DNA from: Isoetes taiwanensis | Lineage: Eukaryota > Streptophyta > Lycopodiopsida > Isoetales > Isoetaceae | DNA length: 64,000 bases | Direction of reading: 5' to 3' | Assembly: GCA_021234155.1 (NCBI GenBank) | Contig: JAJEKV010000049.1 | Location: 10,082,292-10,146,291, forward strand | Shown here: in pieces, positions 35,152-45,194 of the stretch | Layout of the letters: every line of letters begins with the position of its first letter | Position numbering within the stretch: position 1 is the stretch's first letter | Notes under the pieces: generated by a model | Told to the model about the DNA's origin: nothing | Databases searched by the model: none | What the model saw: the letters and a program-made list of their open reading frames with translations, nothing else | Program-made: the position numbers and the translations under genes

Positions 35152-35518
35152 TTATGACCGTTCCCCACCGGATCCGGCGTGCTAAGCTGTAGGTCTTTTG
35201 TCATGATGGTTACCGCTTTGGCATGGATGGCACATAGGTTTGCATCGCCAAAGAGGGCCACCAAGTAAGCCTCGGCCGCCTCACGAAGTGCTAGGATGGC
35301 ATGAGTTTGAAAGCGAAGGTCCGTCTTAAATTCTTGGCCAATTTCACCGGACCAAACGCTGGAAAGGAAGTTTTAAGTAGTAAACTTCGGTGGATTTACG
35401 GTACTTCCTTATCTCGAAGTGCCGCGGTACCGGGCTTGTAACGATGCCTCCTCCTAGGTTGGGGTGCAGCTCCGGGTAGAGTTTTTCCTGCTTTGTTCCG
35501 GGATGCGGGCTTTACTGG
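35152..35518 (-). pseudogene. Histone H3-like domain carried by a Ty3/gypsy element
   Basis: On the minus strand the H3 fold is readable almost end to end. The blocks are RRRHRYKPGTAALR (from about 35455), RKYRKSTE and [27 protein letters not shown] and [20 protein letters not shown], then [11 protein letters not shown] and LARRIR, and a GERS stop reached by skipping one extra base. At least four one-base breaks separate the blocks. Y41, H87 and L90 equivalents match the plant H3.3-type signature, and loop 1 has canonical length. The N-terminal tail is diverged: no ARTKQTARKS, and R replaces K36. No introns are visible, and a poly(A) run follows. H3 wraps DNA in nucleosomes; here it may be a dead passenger or a former element gene. 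A centromeric-H3-like origin is less likely but open because of the tail. Confidence 0.88.
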
Positions 35519-35535
35519 ATGATATTATCCCCCGG

Positions 35536-36310
35536 TTATCCCTGCGCAGACCTTGGCGATTCCTCCCCGAGCTCTAAAAGGCTGGTCCTTATCTTTGAGC
35601 ACCGGATCTTTGGGGTGTTTTCTTTTTGTCTTCGGGCGAGGAACACGGGCTTGCGGTGGTTGCTCTTCCGATGCCTTTCTTCCTCTTCCTTCCTCGGTCG
35701 CTCCATCACGGCCGGTTGCCTCTCTTGCTCTACCTTTCGCTCCGTCTGCATTCTTTTCAGATTTTGCTCTTGTTCTACCTGCTGGCTGATGGATAGTATC
35801 CTCCGCGGCTTGGCGACCTCCTCCATCAAATGTGTTGCCTTACGTGCTTTGCCCGAGTGTGGCTTGCTCCTCTCCGCTTGCTTCTCTTTGGCTATTCGAT
35901 CTCCGTTCTTCTTGTAAGCTCTATGAAGTAATGTGGGGGGATTAGCTTGCATGTCTCGTTCAACAGCCATTTGGAAGTGATCACGGAAATCTGAGGGTGA
36001 TCCCGCTTCCCAAAGGATACGATTGGTCTCCTCTTCATATGAGAACGATGGAAGAGTATAGGCTCCCCATCAAAGAGGCACATGCCGTTTCCTAGGTAGC
36101 GGTATCCACGGGCCGGATCATCCAATGCCAACCACTGCAGATCCGGCCTCTTGGGCCATTTGCAAACCGTTTACGGGCTGCGTTTGTAAGGCCTCCTCCC
36201 TGCTTGGTCATCCCCCGGCCCGGGAAGAACCGGGCATATACGGGCGCCATCTTCCCGTTTCCACTATCATGCGGGTCTCGAATAGCGTTGAGCTTGAACA
36301 CAAAGCTCAT
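35536..36310 (-). pseudogene. Charged coiled-coil ORF upstream of the histone domain
   Basis: A 144-codon frame (35970-35536) is rich in K, R, E and Q and is predicted helical: ERDMQANPPTLLHRAYKKNG, then EEVAKPRRILSISQQVEQEQ, then ERPRKEEEERHRKSNHRKP. Upstream, in other frames, 36131-35892 and 36310-36092 look coding (for example FFPGRGMTKQGGGLTNAARK). The 144-codon frame ends at TAA only about 18 bases before the H3 block. A one-base shift avoids the stop and leads through the basic stretch SSSKARIPEQSRKN to the H3 core. It may therefore be an N-terminal extension of one H3 fusion protein, or a separate ORF. I recognise no family. Confidence 0.5.
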
Positions 36311-37077
36311 TATAGCAAAAGAGCGGGTATGGGATTTCGACCCCGCCGTAGAAGCGCTTCCCTAAATACTCCGGTATTTCTTGGGTCTTAAGGCCCCGTC
36401 GGGGCCGGGTCTCGTTGTGGCAACAATTCACCATTATAAGCTCTATAGGGGTTTTAGAATAGCGAGGCTTACGGCATATAAACTTGCTTGGGTGTCTCCA
36501 TCCTTATAGAGTAGAAGCTTAGGTGGGTATTTCGGGTGCGCTTTGGGGAGAAAGGTAAGGCCCGAGGTTTGGCTATGGCAGAGGGAAGCTTCTAGCTCGG
36601 GCTATATGGCGGCCGGGGAGGAGCTCAAAAGGGCGCTAGGTGTTTAAGAAAAGTGAAAGAAAAAGTCACTTTTAAAATTTTAACCCTAAAAAACTTTTTA
36701 TGAAAAAAAAATGGCGGGCGCTTGCCGAGGGTGGCGGGCACCCCTACCTCGGCTTGTCATCTGGGCAGCCGGCGGCGTCAGGGTTTTCCCCCGCCACTTA
36801 GGGTTAGGGTTTTTTTTTTTCTGGTGGCGGGCACCCCCTACCCCAGGGTTTCTACTTGAGCGCCGGTGACACCCGGGGGCACCCCCTCGCCACTTAGGGT
36901 TAGGGTTGGACCGGGTACACCCCTCTCAATTACAATTAGACCACACTAAAGCAAGCATGGCGGCATCCATTACACCACCCAAAAACTTCGTACTACTCCA
37001 AAATCCTCGGCTCTCTAGCTAACGATCTATCGAGGTTAGTATGTGGCCGGTGCAATAGTTTGGCTTCCCGGAACCAT
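36311..37077 (-). other. 5' leader of the minus-strand element
   Basis: Untranslated region between the primer site and the first ORF. 36715-36910 holds two GC-rich blocks (GGCGGGCACCCC), each followed or preceded by CTTAGGGTTAGGGTT, a telomere-like motif. No ORF is credible. Confidence 0.6.
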
Positions 37078-37090
37078 GCTTTCGATACCA
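37078..37090 (-). promoter_or_regulatory. Primer binding site (initiator Met tRNA-like)
   Basis: On the minus strand TGGTATCGAAAGC begins three bases inside the 5' LTR end. Its first seven bases match the initiator tRNA-Met primer site exactly and the rest is degraded. The position is what reverse transcription of this element requires. Confidence 0.75.
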
Positions 37091-37093
37091 TCG

Positions 37094-38941
37094 TGGACGC
37101 TCCACGAACATATCGACCCTCGGGGACTTTTACATCTGAGGACTTTCCCTCCCATGGCGACCCACTTTCGCCATGAGGCGGGAACCCTCCCGTCTGGCCC
37201 CGGGCCATCTATAATCACGATGCCCGAAAAGAAGGACTCAACGGTCAGGTCATTCGCCCACCTTCAATGGGGCTCCTAATGGAAGCGTGAATACAAGGGT
37301 TAGCACCACAGCATAAATCACATATAAATAACCACCACGAAGGGTGGCATATCCATCCAAATACCAACGCGCAAAGAATATGGGCAAAAGTATTTGGTGG
37401 GTTACAAATAAACGCGACAAAGATAAACCTCCAAAGCACTTTCAAAGACTTTCCAAAGACACAAAGACTTTCCAAGCACTTTGCACCCAAAGCACTTTCC
37501 GGTAGGTTGTCGGACACTTTCCAGGTAGGGGTGCTAAAAATCGCGTCGGGACGCGTGCTTTTGCACCCCACCAGCATACTTTTGCCCATGTGCATCTAAA
37601 CCTAAGAAAACACCCCAAACCCATGGTTCTACCCGGTTCGGACTCGGTGAGGATCGATCGACGGCTAGGCCTCAAGAGATCAGCGGACGGAATCTTGACA
37701 TGGCGTTGGCGGCATAGAACATTGGCTAGGGTTGTCCACTCCATCCCCCCTCCATTGCACACTTTGCGGATGGGTCAATTCACGCTATGGCGTCGCTATA
37801 GCCTTCCAGGAGACGTAGGCTCGAGGCATCACCCTGGCGAGAGCCTACTCGGGGTTCATGAAGCCCCGGTCCGATGAGGCGGTCGGGGAAGCGTCCCCTT
37901 CGGAATCACGCGGTGGCTCCATGGGCGAGCTGAGAATACGCGTGCGCATCGGCTGACCCCGCATCCGTGCGGAGCTTACTCGCCCTAAATCTACTCAAAG
38001 TGCAAAGGTGCCCCATACGGGTCACACCTTCCCACCAGGGAGTGTCGGACCCATGCAGGCCGCCCCTCGTGACCGAGCTGCTCAGGTCTAGCTCGCTATA
38101 GGAGTCCCGGAGCCTTTTATGTTAGGTGCAAGACCCCACCTCCACTTCACCACTTGTGTTCCTTATGCCCGGTGCTAAGCCCGGTTACCATAGCATCTAT
38201 GACCGGTGGGTTCTTGTGCCAGGCACGCAATATTGGGATATCTGAGGGCTTTTATCTAGGAGCATACTACAATATATGGGCTCGGAGGTCTCTACCCTCC
38301 CGTAATCCCCCATCTCGGGAGTGCTAACTAAGCAAAAGAACTATCAATTCATCCTTTGAGAGCAAAAGCCGAATCAAAATATAAAGAGAACTTACCTTTT
38401 CAACCAAGGGTTAGTTCCTACGACTAAAAGCACAGAGAAACATACAAGACAACACACAAGTGCCCAAAAGGGGGCTACCCTAGAATATCAGCCTATACTA
38501 GCCACCCACCGTATTCTCCTTTCGACCCGTTATCGTTTGGTGCCTCCATCGCCACAAACTTCGATGCTCAGCTCGATCACAGGTGCAAGTACTTGGGCAA
38601 GGTGGCTTTCGGCTCAATCCCAAGGTAGGCCACCATTTGGGTCGATTATGGTGGATCTGGGGGTGGTGATCCACCTTATGGGTCCAAAATAGCATTCACC
38701 ATGCCGGCCAACCGGGTTTGGCGGGTGGCTGGCCGTTCCAAAGGATAATTAGTTTAATTATCCTTTATAAATAATGATCCCTTAAATGTAGGTTATTATC
38801 TTTAACAATTAAATTAGCATAGCTAATTTAATCCTTTAAGTCAACCCCTAGGTTACCATGCCCCATGGTAAGCGATATCTATACTGGGTGACGTGTCAAC
38901 ATATTTATCATTATCTGGTATAAATACTTGGAACGATCACA
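37094..38941 (-). repeat. 5' LTR of the minus-strand element (contains a nested insertion)
   Basis: Homologous to 25466-27092. The ends are TGGACGCTCC on the left (one base lost from TGTGACGCTCC) and GGAACGATCACA on the right. It is 1848 bp long. Subtracting the 206-bp insertion leaves 1642 bp, against 1627 bp for its partner. Many single-base and short indels distinguish the two LTRs. Confidence 0.93.
37382..37587. mobile_element. ~206-bp MITE-like element nested in one LTR
   Basis: The insertion has inverted ends GGGCAAAAGTAT and ATACTTTTGCCC (extended to 14 bp if the flanking AT is counted). The similarity between ends continues imperfectly inward (TTGGTGGGTTACAAA against the reverse of GCACCCCACCAGC). 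The other LTR has the uninterrupted site GAATATGCATCTAAACC. The flanks allow a short target duplication (ATAT against ATGT) but do not prove one. The interior has repeated CAAAGACTTTCC and AAAGCACTTT. It has no coding capacity, so it must have been moved by another element's transposase. Confidence 0.85.
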
Positions 38942-38946
38942 ATCAG
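38942..38946. repeat. Target-site duplication, right copy
   Basis: ATCAG directly after the right LTR, identical to 25461-25465. Confidence 0.9.
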
Positions 38947-40649
38947 CCCCGATACTTCAGAGCAGCTGCATCAACCTCGACAGTACCATCTCAAGATCAC
39001 GACAATCTTCTACCTTAGAGATTGGAGGTCAAACACCATCAAGAAGAGGCATCATGGGGGACAAAATACTAGCATTACTAACTGATCACTCAAGATTATA
39101 GTCCACGCACATGGATGCAAATAAACTCCTCTCAAGAAGAGAAGTTGCCGATTAGAAGTGGTAAAGCACTCGACATTGTCTTGACCTTATAACAAGCATG
39201 CATGTGGCGCCGGAGGAAGAATCAAATCGACAAGGTCAACACAACAATATCAATTCAGGAGTTAGAAGAATCATCCTCGAATCTCGTAATCTCCAAGGCA
39301 GATGAGCGACATGAAAGATTCTAGAATGTGAAGAACATTACCTTCAAGCTCTAGGATGCGACACCGAGCCTTATGTCGCCACTACATCAGCAAGTCCACT
39401 AAGAGGGATAATGTTAATGAAGGTAATCAACATCAACATTAAGGACGAGCAGAGTCAGAATATGTTCAATGAAAGAAAGCAGAGCACTCGAATGATCATA
39501 CAACAACTCCAAGGATACCAGATTCTTTTCAACAAATTATGGACCATCGCCTTGCTACTCCAACGACTAATGACTACACCAGCTTTGAGCAAGCTAGAGG
39601 ACCTATCAGATAGTTGAGTATCTTAGAATTATGGATGATAACATCCATGATGGAATTGGGACGAAATTTCGAGTAGATTTTTTGTCTTTTTCTTTTAGAA
39701 GATGGACCCAAGAATTGAGCAAATCTTTAAGGATTGGGAAGAAAATGTATGGAGTACAACAATTGTATACATTGCTGGCAGATATCCAACATATTGGAAC
39801 CTCTTTGTGAGCTTGATCACCTCGCTAAGAAGGATTCAATAATAGGATAACCCGTCGACCATGTATATGGCAGTACTTCAGCTAAACATAAGGAATAATC
39901 CGACCAAATGAAGGGAAGCAATCTAATAAGTCCGGCCAACTTCTTAGATGGCATCAACTCAAAGGTGGGACTATTTCAAGAGGGCAATAATTAAGAAAGG
40001 CTAGATCCTAGAGTATAGATTAGATCTAAAACAAGAATAATTATCTAATCATATAGTTTTCTATGTGTGCCCAAAAGTAATGTCATCTTGGAAGACTAAA
40101 CTTGTGGCCATAAGATTTATGTAAGTAGTTCTTTAACTTGTAATTTTGCACCTTCTAGATGGCGGACATCTTTAAGAGCAAGACTCTTAAGTCTAAATCT
40201 AGGCCAGTAGTTAAGGCAAGGCCGAGTAATTAGCAGCACCAATGGAACAAGAGTCAAGTTCGACATCAACCTTAAGCGAAGCAAAGTAGAGCATCGACAC
40301 CAACTTATGTACATTGGCAATTATGACCTCATAATAAGCATGCAATATTAAAGCTGGCTAAAGCAATAATTGATTATTATAAGCAAGAGATACTTATCCC
40401 AAAGACCAAAGGGCAAGTACCTTATAATTTAAGTTAAGTAATTCCAATCGTTGCAACGCATGTCGAAGAAGGCAATTACTTAAGTGCATCATGAGGAATG
40501 AGGTCATACATAAGCTACAAGTTGTCGACTCCGACCGCAATAGTAAGAAGGAAGATGCTACTTCGAAACAGTTGCCTTGGCCAATTTCTAAGTAATTAAG
40601 AAGTCCCATGATATATCCCTTGACGAAATTTGAGAGCTTTTGCTCTATA

Positions 40650-41125
40650 GAAGCATAGAGACTGAAATCACTCTTGCACCGGATGCAGAGCCGATCAGCA
40701 AGGCTCTTTATAGAATCAGCACTTCCGAGCTAGCAGAGCTCAAGAAGCAGTTGTAGGAGTTGATTGACTTGGGGACCCTTTCGGCCAAGATGGAAGTCTA
40801 AAGATGTATATCAACCATGGGCAGCTCAACAAGCAAACGACATAATGGATCAGCCCCAAGAAGCAGGATTCTTCTACAAAATCCGAAGCTTCGGGCAATC
40901 AGCAAATAAGGATGAAGGGGGAAGATAATTATAAGACTCCTTCAGAACACGGTATGGGCACTATGATTTCACAGTAATGCCCCTAAGTCTATGGAATGCT
41001 CCACCAACTTGTATGCATTTGAGGACGACATCTTCGAAGATTCCTTGGATGATTTCTTCATCAATTCTCTTCGACGACATCGTGATCTACAGCAAATCAA
41101 TGGAAGAGCATGCGTACCGTGGAGA
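40650..41125 (+). pseudogene. Reverse transcriptase of the older element, decayed
   Basis: [20 protein letters not shown] followed by ELAELKKQL matches the N-terminal start of Ty3/gypsy reverse transcriptase. Later come RYGHYDFTVMPLSLWNAPPT across a frame change, then FDDIVIYSKSMEEH (about 41065-41110) with the active-site aspartates. In-frame stops and shifts lie between these blocks. Confidence 0.8.
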
Positions 41126-41473
41126 TGTTAAGACGTCGCCACTCATTGGCAAGCTTTTGAAGCAGCAATTTGCAATGCCATCTCCACTTCGGCAAGCGAA
41201 TTCGGCAAGAAGATAGAAGAAGCCATCTACCCCAACATGGAGTTCAAGCACATAATGGGCTAGTCTTTGCAAGAGTGCAAGGACAGATTAAGAAAGAGAA
41301 ACCTTCAAATATTTTAAAAGGAAGGTAATCTCTAATAGCAAAAGAACAATTATCGTACCCAAAGTATAAGAAGTAAGAAAAATCTTCCGGGACACGCATA
41401 ATAGCCCTATTTCCGACCATGCAAAATTTATAAAGGCCTACTTCAAGATTAAAGTAGCTTCGATCGGCCGGAT

Positions 41474-42620
41474 ATGAAGAAGCGGAATAATCGGACATAT
41501 CCAAGAATGTCGGTGCGACCCGGTGAGACAAAGGCGCGGAACAACTTCGAATTCCAGGAGTCATCAAGGGCGGTGCCAGACACCAAGTGGGAAGTCATCA
41601 GCATGGGTTTTAGAGTTGGCCTCCAAAGGACAACAAGAAGCTTTGAAGCCTTGATGGTTGTGGTATATAGCTTAGCAAAAGGGCACATGCTTGCCATGCC
41701 ACACCATAGACACCGCCTTGGCTCTAGCCGTGTAGTCTACATAAGAGATCTTTTAGGCTGCATGGAATGCACAGGTCGATCATCACCAAAAGAGATCCGA
41801 AGTTCTTTAGCGACGTTTAGCAAGACTTCTTCAACATGAGCTGCACCAACTTGTTGATGAGTTTTGCTTAGCATTTGCAGTCAAATCAGCAAAGGGACCG
41901 CACCAACATAATTTTGGAGAGCATGTTGAGAAATTATGATTGGAACAAGTAATCCAAATGGGCCGAGTACATCCACCTGGTCAATTACGTACAATAATAT
42001 GAAGCAAGAGTCATCGAAGATGTCTCCTCCATGATCAGTTACAGTTATCAATGCTTGACCCTAGTTATGTGGCATAATCTAGTGCCCTAGGTGGAAGTTT
42101 ATCAACAACGACGCGGTAGCTTTTGGTAGAAGTGTGGGAATATCTTCAAACAGCATGGGCACATCTGAAGAGTCTAGCAGATAGACATAAAACTCCTCGA
42201 GAGTTGTTTTGTTGTGAGAGATAAAGTTTGGCTCAAGTAAAAGGTTAAGCAAGGGAAGCTTAAGCGATCGGCAATTGTAAGAAGCTCACCCCTAGGTGGG
42301 CGGTCCGTTCAAGATCTTGGAGAAGAGTGGGCTCCCAAGCCTACAAGTTGGATCTCTCAGCCCACCTTAAGGTCTTCCATGTGAGTCTATTGAAAAGGCA
42401 CGATCCTAACCCTGAGGAGGTTTTGGATACTCTAACTTTGTTGGAAATGGCCGGAGGATCAAGTTGAAATTGTGCTTTTGAATTGCTTCTTGATAAGTCA
42501 TTCAAGAGGACTAGGTGATCTAAATTCCTCCGGTGGTTGGTCAAGTGGAATCACTTGCGAGTGGAAGACACGATCCGGGTATTGAAGCGAGATTTGGAGA
42601 AGCAATACCCGAGTTTATGA
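41474..42620 (+). pseudogene. Integrase and chromodomain-like tail of the older element, decayed
   Basis: 41474-41839 reads open with DTKWEVISMGFRVGLQRTTR and SFEALMVVVYSLAKG. The first catalytic aspartate of the integrase core (normally MDF) is replaced by glycine (MGF). The C-terminal part (about 42340-42620) has FHVSLLKRHDPNPEEVLDTL-like and KRDLEKQYPEFMKELMV-like stretches in shifting frames, parallel to the chromodomain-like tail of the younger element. No function is expected. Confidence 0.75.
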
Positions 42621-43524
42621 AGGAGTTGATGGTTTAGTCGTCTCCAAATTGATCGGCCGACTTGCCGAGGAGGTTAGCTTAGTATGTTTCTTAGTTAGCC
42701 TTAAGTTTCGCTCATGTATTCTAGTTAGTAGAGTGCATGTGCCGAATCTTGGAACAATGGGGCGATGATGGGATACTTTTTAAGGCATTCTCTAGGCCAA
42801 AGACGCACCAAGAGGTGCGCATGACCATTAGGGTCATGTGAGTGAGGATTGAGGCATGGTGGGCGATGATGGGACATCGATCGGATGCTCTATATGCCGC
42901 TTCGATCGCGGGAACGCGACACCCCGGCCGTAGGAGGGTCATGGTGAAGGTCAAAGTGATCATCTTGGCGATGATGGGATCGTGAGGCGTTCCCTAGCTT
43001 AAAACCCTTGGGGCATGATGCACTAGGGGTATTTTCGGTAGGGTAAGCGAAAGTACAAGGTAGCACTTGATCATGGGCGATGATAGGATCATCTTAAATG
43101 GTCCTTAAGCTCAAACCGAAAGGGCCATGATCGAAAGTGCAAGGTAGTAGGGTAACCTTGAGTTAGTAGTTCGGCTCAAGGAGGTAGGTAAGGGGTGGTC
43201 CCCTAAAACCACAAACTTATTAACTTATATAGCGTAATGTGCTACTTGTGCAAGGCCCGGTGAAGGAAGCATGAAGGAGGGAGCACGTTACGAGAAGATA
43301 GGAGTCATAGATTTTAGACTAACTATGAACTCCTAAATTTGTTGTAATAATATTATGTGTATACTTTAGTTGTGATAGCTATATAATTTTGTATAACTTA
43401 TAAATATAGCTTTATAATTACATAATAAGTAATTAACGAAAAGTTGATCTTTTCAATAGAGTTAAGTTCATATATTCTTGTTGTGTGCTTTTGCAGGATT
43501 AGAGTAGGTTCGTCACCTTAGCGC
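42621..43524 (+). other. 3' untranslated region of the older element
   Basis: No ORF recognised. GCGATGATGGGA and near variants recur five or six times in 42760-43090, giving a loose repeat. Confidence 0.6.
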
Positions 43525-43560
43525 AATGCTGAGGACAGCATTGTCCTAAGGGGGGGAGAA
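43525..43560 (+). promoter_or_regulatory. Hairpin and polypurine tract of the older element
   Basis: AATGCTG / CAGCATT (43525-43542) is followed by the polypurine tract AAGGGGGGGAGAA (43548-43560), which abuts the LTR start TGTGACG at 43561. Confidence 0.85.
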
Positions 43561-45194
43561 TGTGACGTTCCAGGGGAATATACGCTATAAATACGTATAT
43601 TCCTGGACCCGTCACTATATAAGTCTATCTTCATAGCCTTGTATACCATAGATTGTGGCACTAGGGGGCATGACTAAGTTATTCATATAACTTAGCCAAC
43701 CTTAGGTTAAGACCATTTTCCACGTGGCCTTAACCTATTGGGCACCCGCCACACGGTCTTACCCTATTGGAGCCACGTGGCATAACATGTGAATCCTAAC
43801 CTATAAAGGCCTAAACCCTAACCCTAGGCCTCTTTTCTGGCTCCAACAGTCTGGGAACCTTCTTGGCAAACTCCGTTTGAGAACCGTCATTGTGGGCATA
43901 GCCTAGCCAGCCTGACCCCGGGCGTGGCGCATCGGCCAGGAGTGGGAGCTACCTCGAACGCCGAAGACCATGGAGACGCCAGGATTGGGAGGGAGTGCTT
44001 GGGGAGTAGGTATGTAGAGTAGTAGTCATAGTACTTCATCCGGGAATTAACATTCCGGATGAGTTAGTATCTTGTATCTAGGGTAGAGCCATCCTAGAAC
44101 CCTCATGCATCATCTTGAACCCTAATCAAGGAACCCTAAGCGTAAGTTAGATTTGTATGATTAGGTTAAGATGTTCTTATGATTATTCTCATGATGTGAT
44201 GATTGTGGCGATGGTTGATCATGTTTGCTCCTCTTGTATTGGGAAGGGGGTAGAGACCTAGAGCCATATGTAGTATGCTCCTAGATTAGATCCCTTAGTT
44301 CCTATTAGATGCGGCCTGTGCATAGGAACCCACCGGGCTATGGAGGCTATGATGTGACTCAGCACTACACAACGGGGCTAGAGGCAATGCGGAGGGAGGA
44401 TCCTTGCCGAGTGGGGGCTACGGGGGATCCCATAGTGGGCTAGGCTTATGGTCGGTCGCCGTGTGGGCGAGCATGGGTCCGACACCTCTGAGGGCGATGG
44501 TGTGCCCTGCCTCTCAAGAGTTGCAAGTGTCGGCTTGGCTCTTGTTTTGGGGGTTAGTCGGGTACGAATCGTGTGTCGCCACGATTCTCTAGCCGCCCGT
44601 GGAACCTCTAGACCGGGGAAGGGGAGATGCAACCTTTCCCGCCTCGTCCCGGACAGGGGAGATGCAACCTGGAGTAGTCCCGATGGGTGATGCCATGGGA
44701 TTGCATATCCGGAAGGCTAGAGTCACGCCAGAGCCTGATTTAGCCCATCTGCAAAGTATGCACAGGAGGGGCGGATGGAGTGGTCAACTCTAGCCATTGT
44801 CTTATGCCCGACCCTACCGCCATTGCCATGACTCGGTCTGCGCTCTATCTTGAGGCCTAGCTTCGGGCCATCATCCTCACGACAGTCCGAGGCACGGGTA
44901 GGAGCTCTCATGTTTTACGGTTTATGATTATCATCTTTGCACTTGTGGATATGTGATGGACTACCCTTCGAGGTAGTATTTGTATTGTGATGCTAGTTCT
45001 GACATGTTTATCGCTTCCGCTGTTATAGGAGCCCATAGGGGAAGGGCGCGCAAGACACCTTCGTGTCCCCTCCCCGCACTAGGGTCACCTTAGAGTGCGG
45101 GGTAGACGAAGGGCCTGTGCGGTTGTTGAGCCGGACGGGGGATTTCCTGCCGAGTGTACGGCCGGGCGCCGTATGTTTAGCAGGGAGCGTCACA
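43561..45194 (+). repeat. 3' LTR of the older plus-strand element
   Basis: 1634 bp, TGTGACGTTCC to GGAGCGTCACA. Near the start a hairpin pairs GGAATATACG with CGTATATTCC (about 43575-43604). Around 43798 there is a TATA-like CCTATAAAGG followed by a telo-box-like AAACCCTAACCCTA, a plausible U3/R promoter region. It is homologous in blocks to the LTRs of the younger element, in opposite orientation. Confidence 0.9.

Larger units (their letters stand above)
25466..38941 (-). mobile_element. Ty3/gypsy chromodomain-type LTR retrotransposon carrying a histone H3 sequence
   Basis: Complete insertion of about 13.5 kb read on the minus strand. It is bounded by two LTRs that begin and end with the inverted pair TGTGACG and CGTCACA (decayed in the right copy) and flanked by ATCAG on both sides. 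From its 5' end the order is LTR (38941-37094), primer site (37090-37078), a leader with telomere-like motifs, a charged coiled-coil ORF, a histone H3 domain with 3' UTR and poly(A) run, an unidentified ORF region, gag with a zinc knuckle, protease, reverse transcriptase, RNase H, integrase with a chromodomain-like tail, a polypurine tract and the 3' LTR (27092-25466). The ~10-kb internal region is about 4 kb longer than gag-pol needs. Many one-base frame breaks interrupt the genes. Confidence 0.93.
38947..45194 (+). mobile_element. Older plus-strand Ty3/gypsy element (3' part)
   Basis: The right-hand part of the element that received the younger insertion. It has degraded gag-pol on the plus strand, a polypurine tract and a complete 3' LTR ending in GCGTCACA at 45194. 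It is related to the younger element: the same TGTGACGTTCCA LTR start, the same hairpin before the polypurine tract and similar pol domains. 38947-40650 has no recognisable domain and probably covers gag and protease. No histone-like sequence is seen in it. Confidence 0.85.

Noticed and set aside
35168-35518. Firm assignment of the histone to centromeric H3 (CENH3)
   Set aside because: The tail is diverged, but loop 1 has canonical length and H87/L90 fit an H3.3-type origin; the data do not decide.
36715-36910. Interstitial telomere
   Set aside because: Only two short TTAGGG-type doublets, interspersed with GC-rich repeats; no array.
37245-37762. Minus-strand frames of 116 and 106 codons in the right LTR
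   Set aside because: They run through the nested MITE-like insertion and non-coding LTR and are absent from the other LTR.
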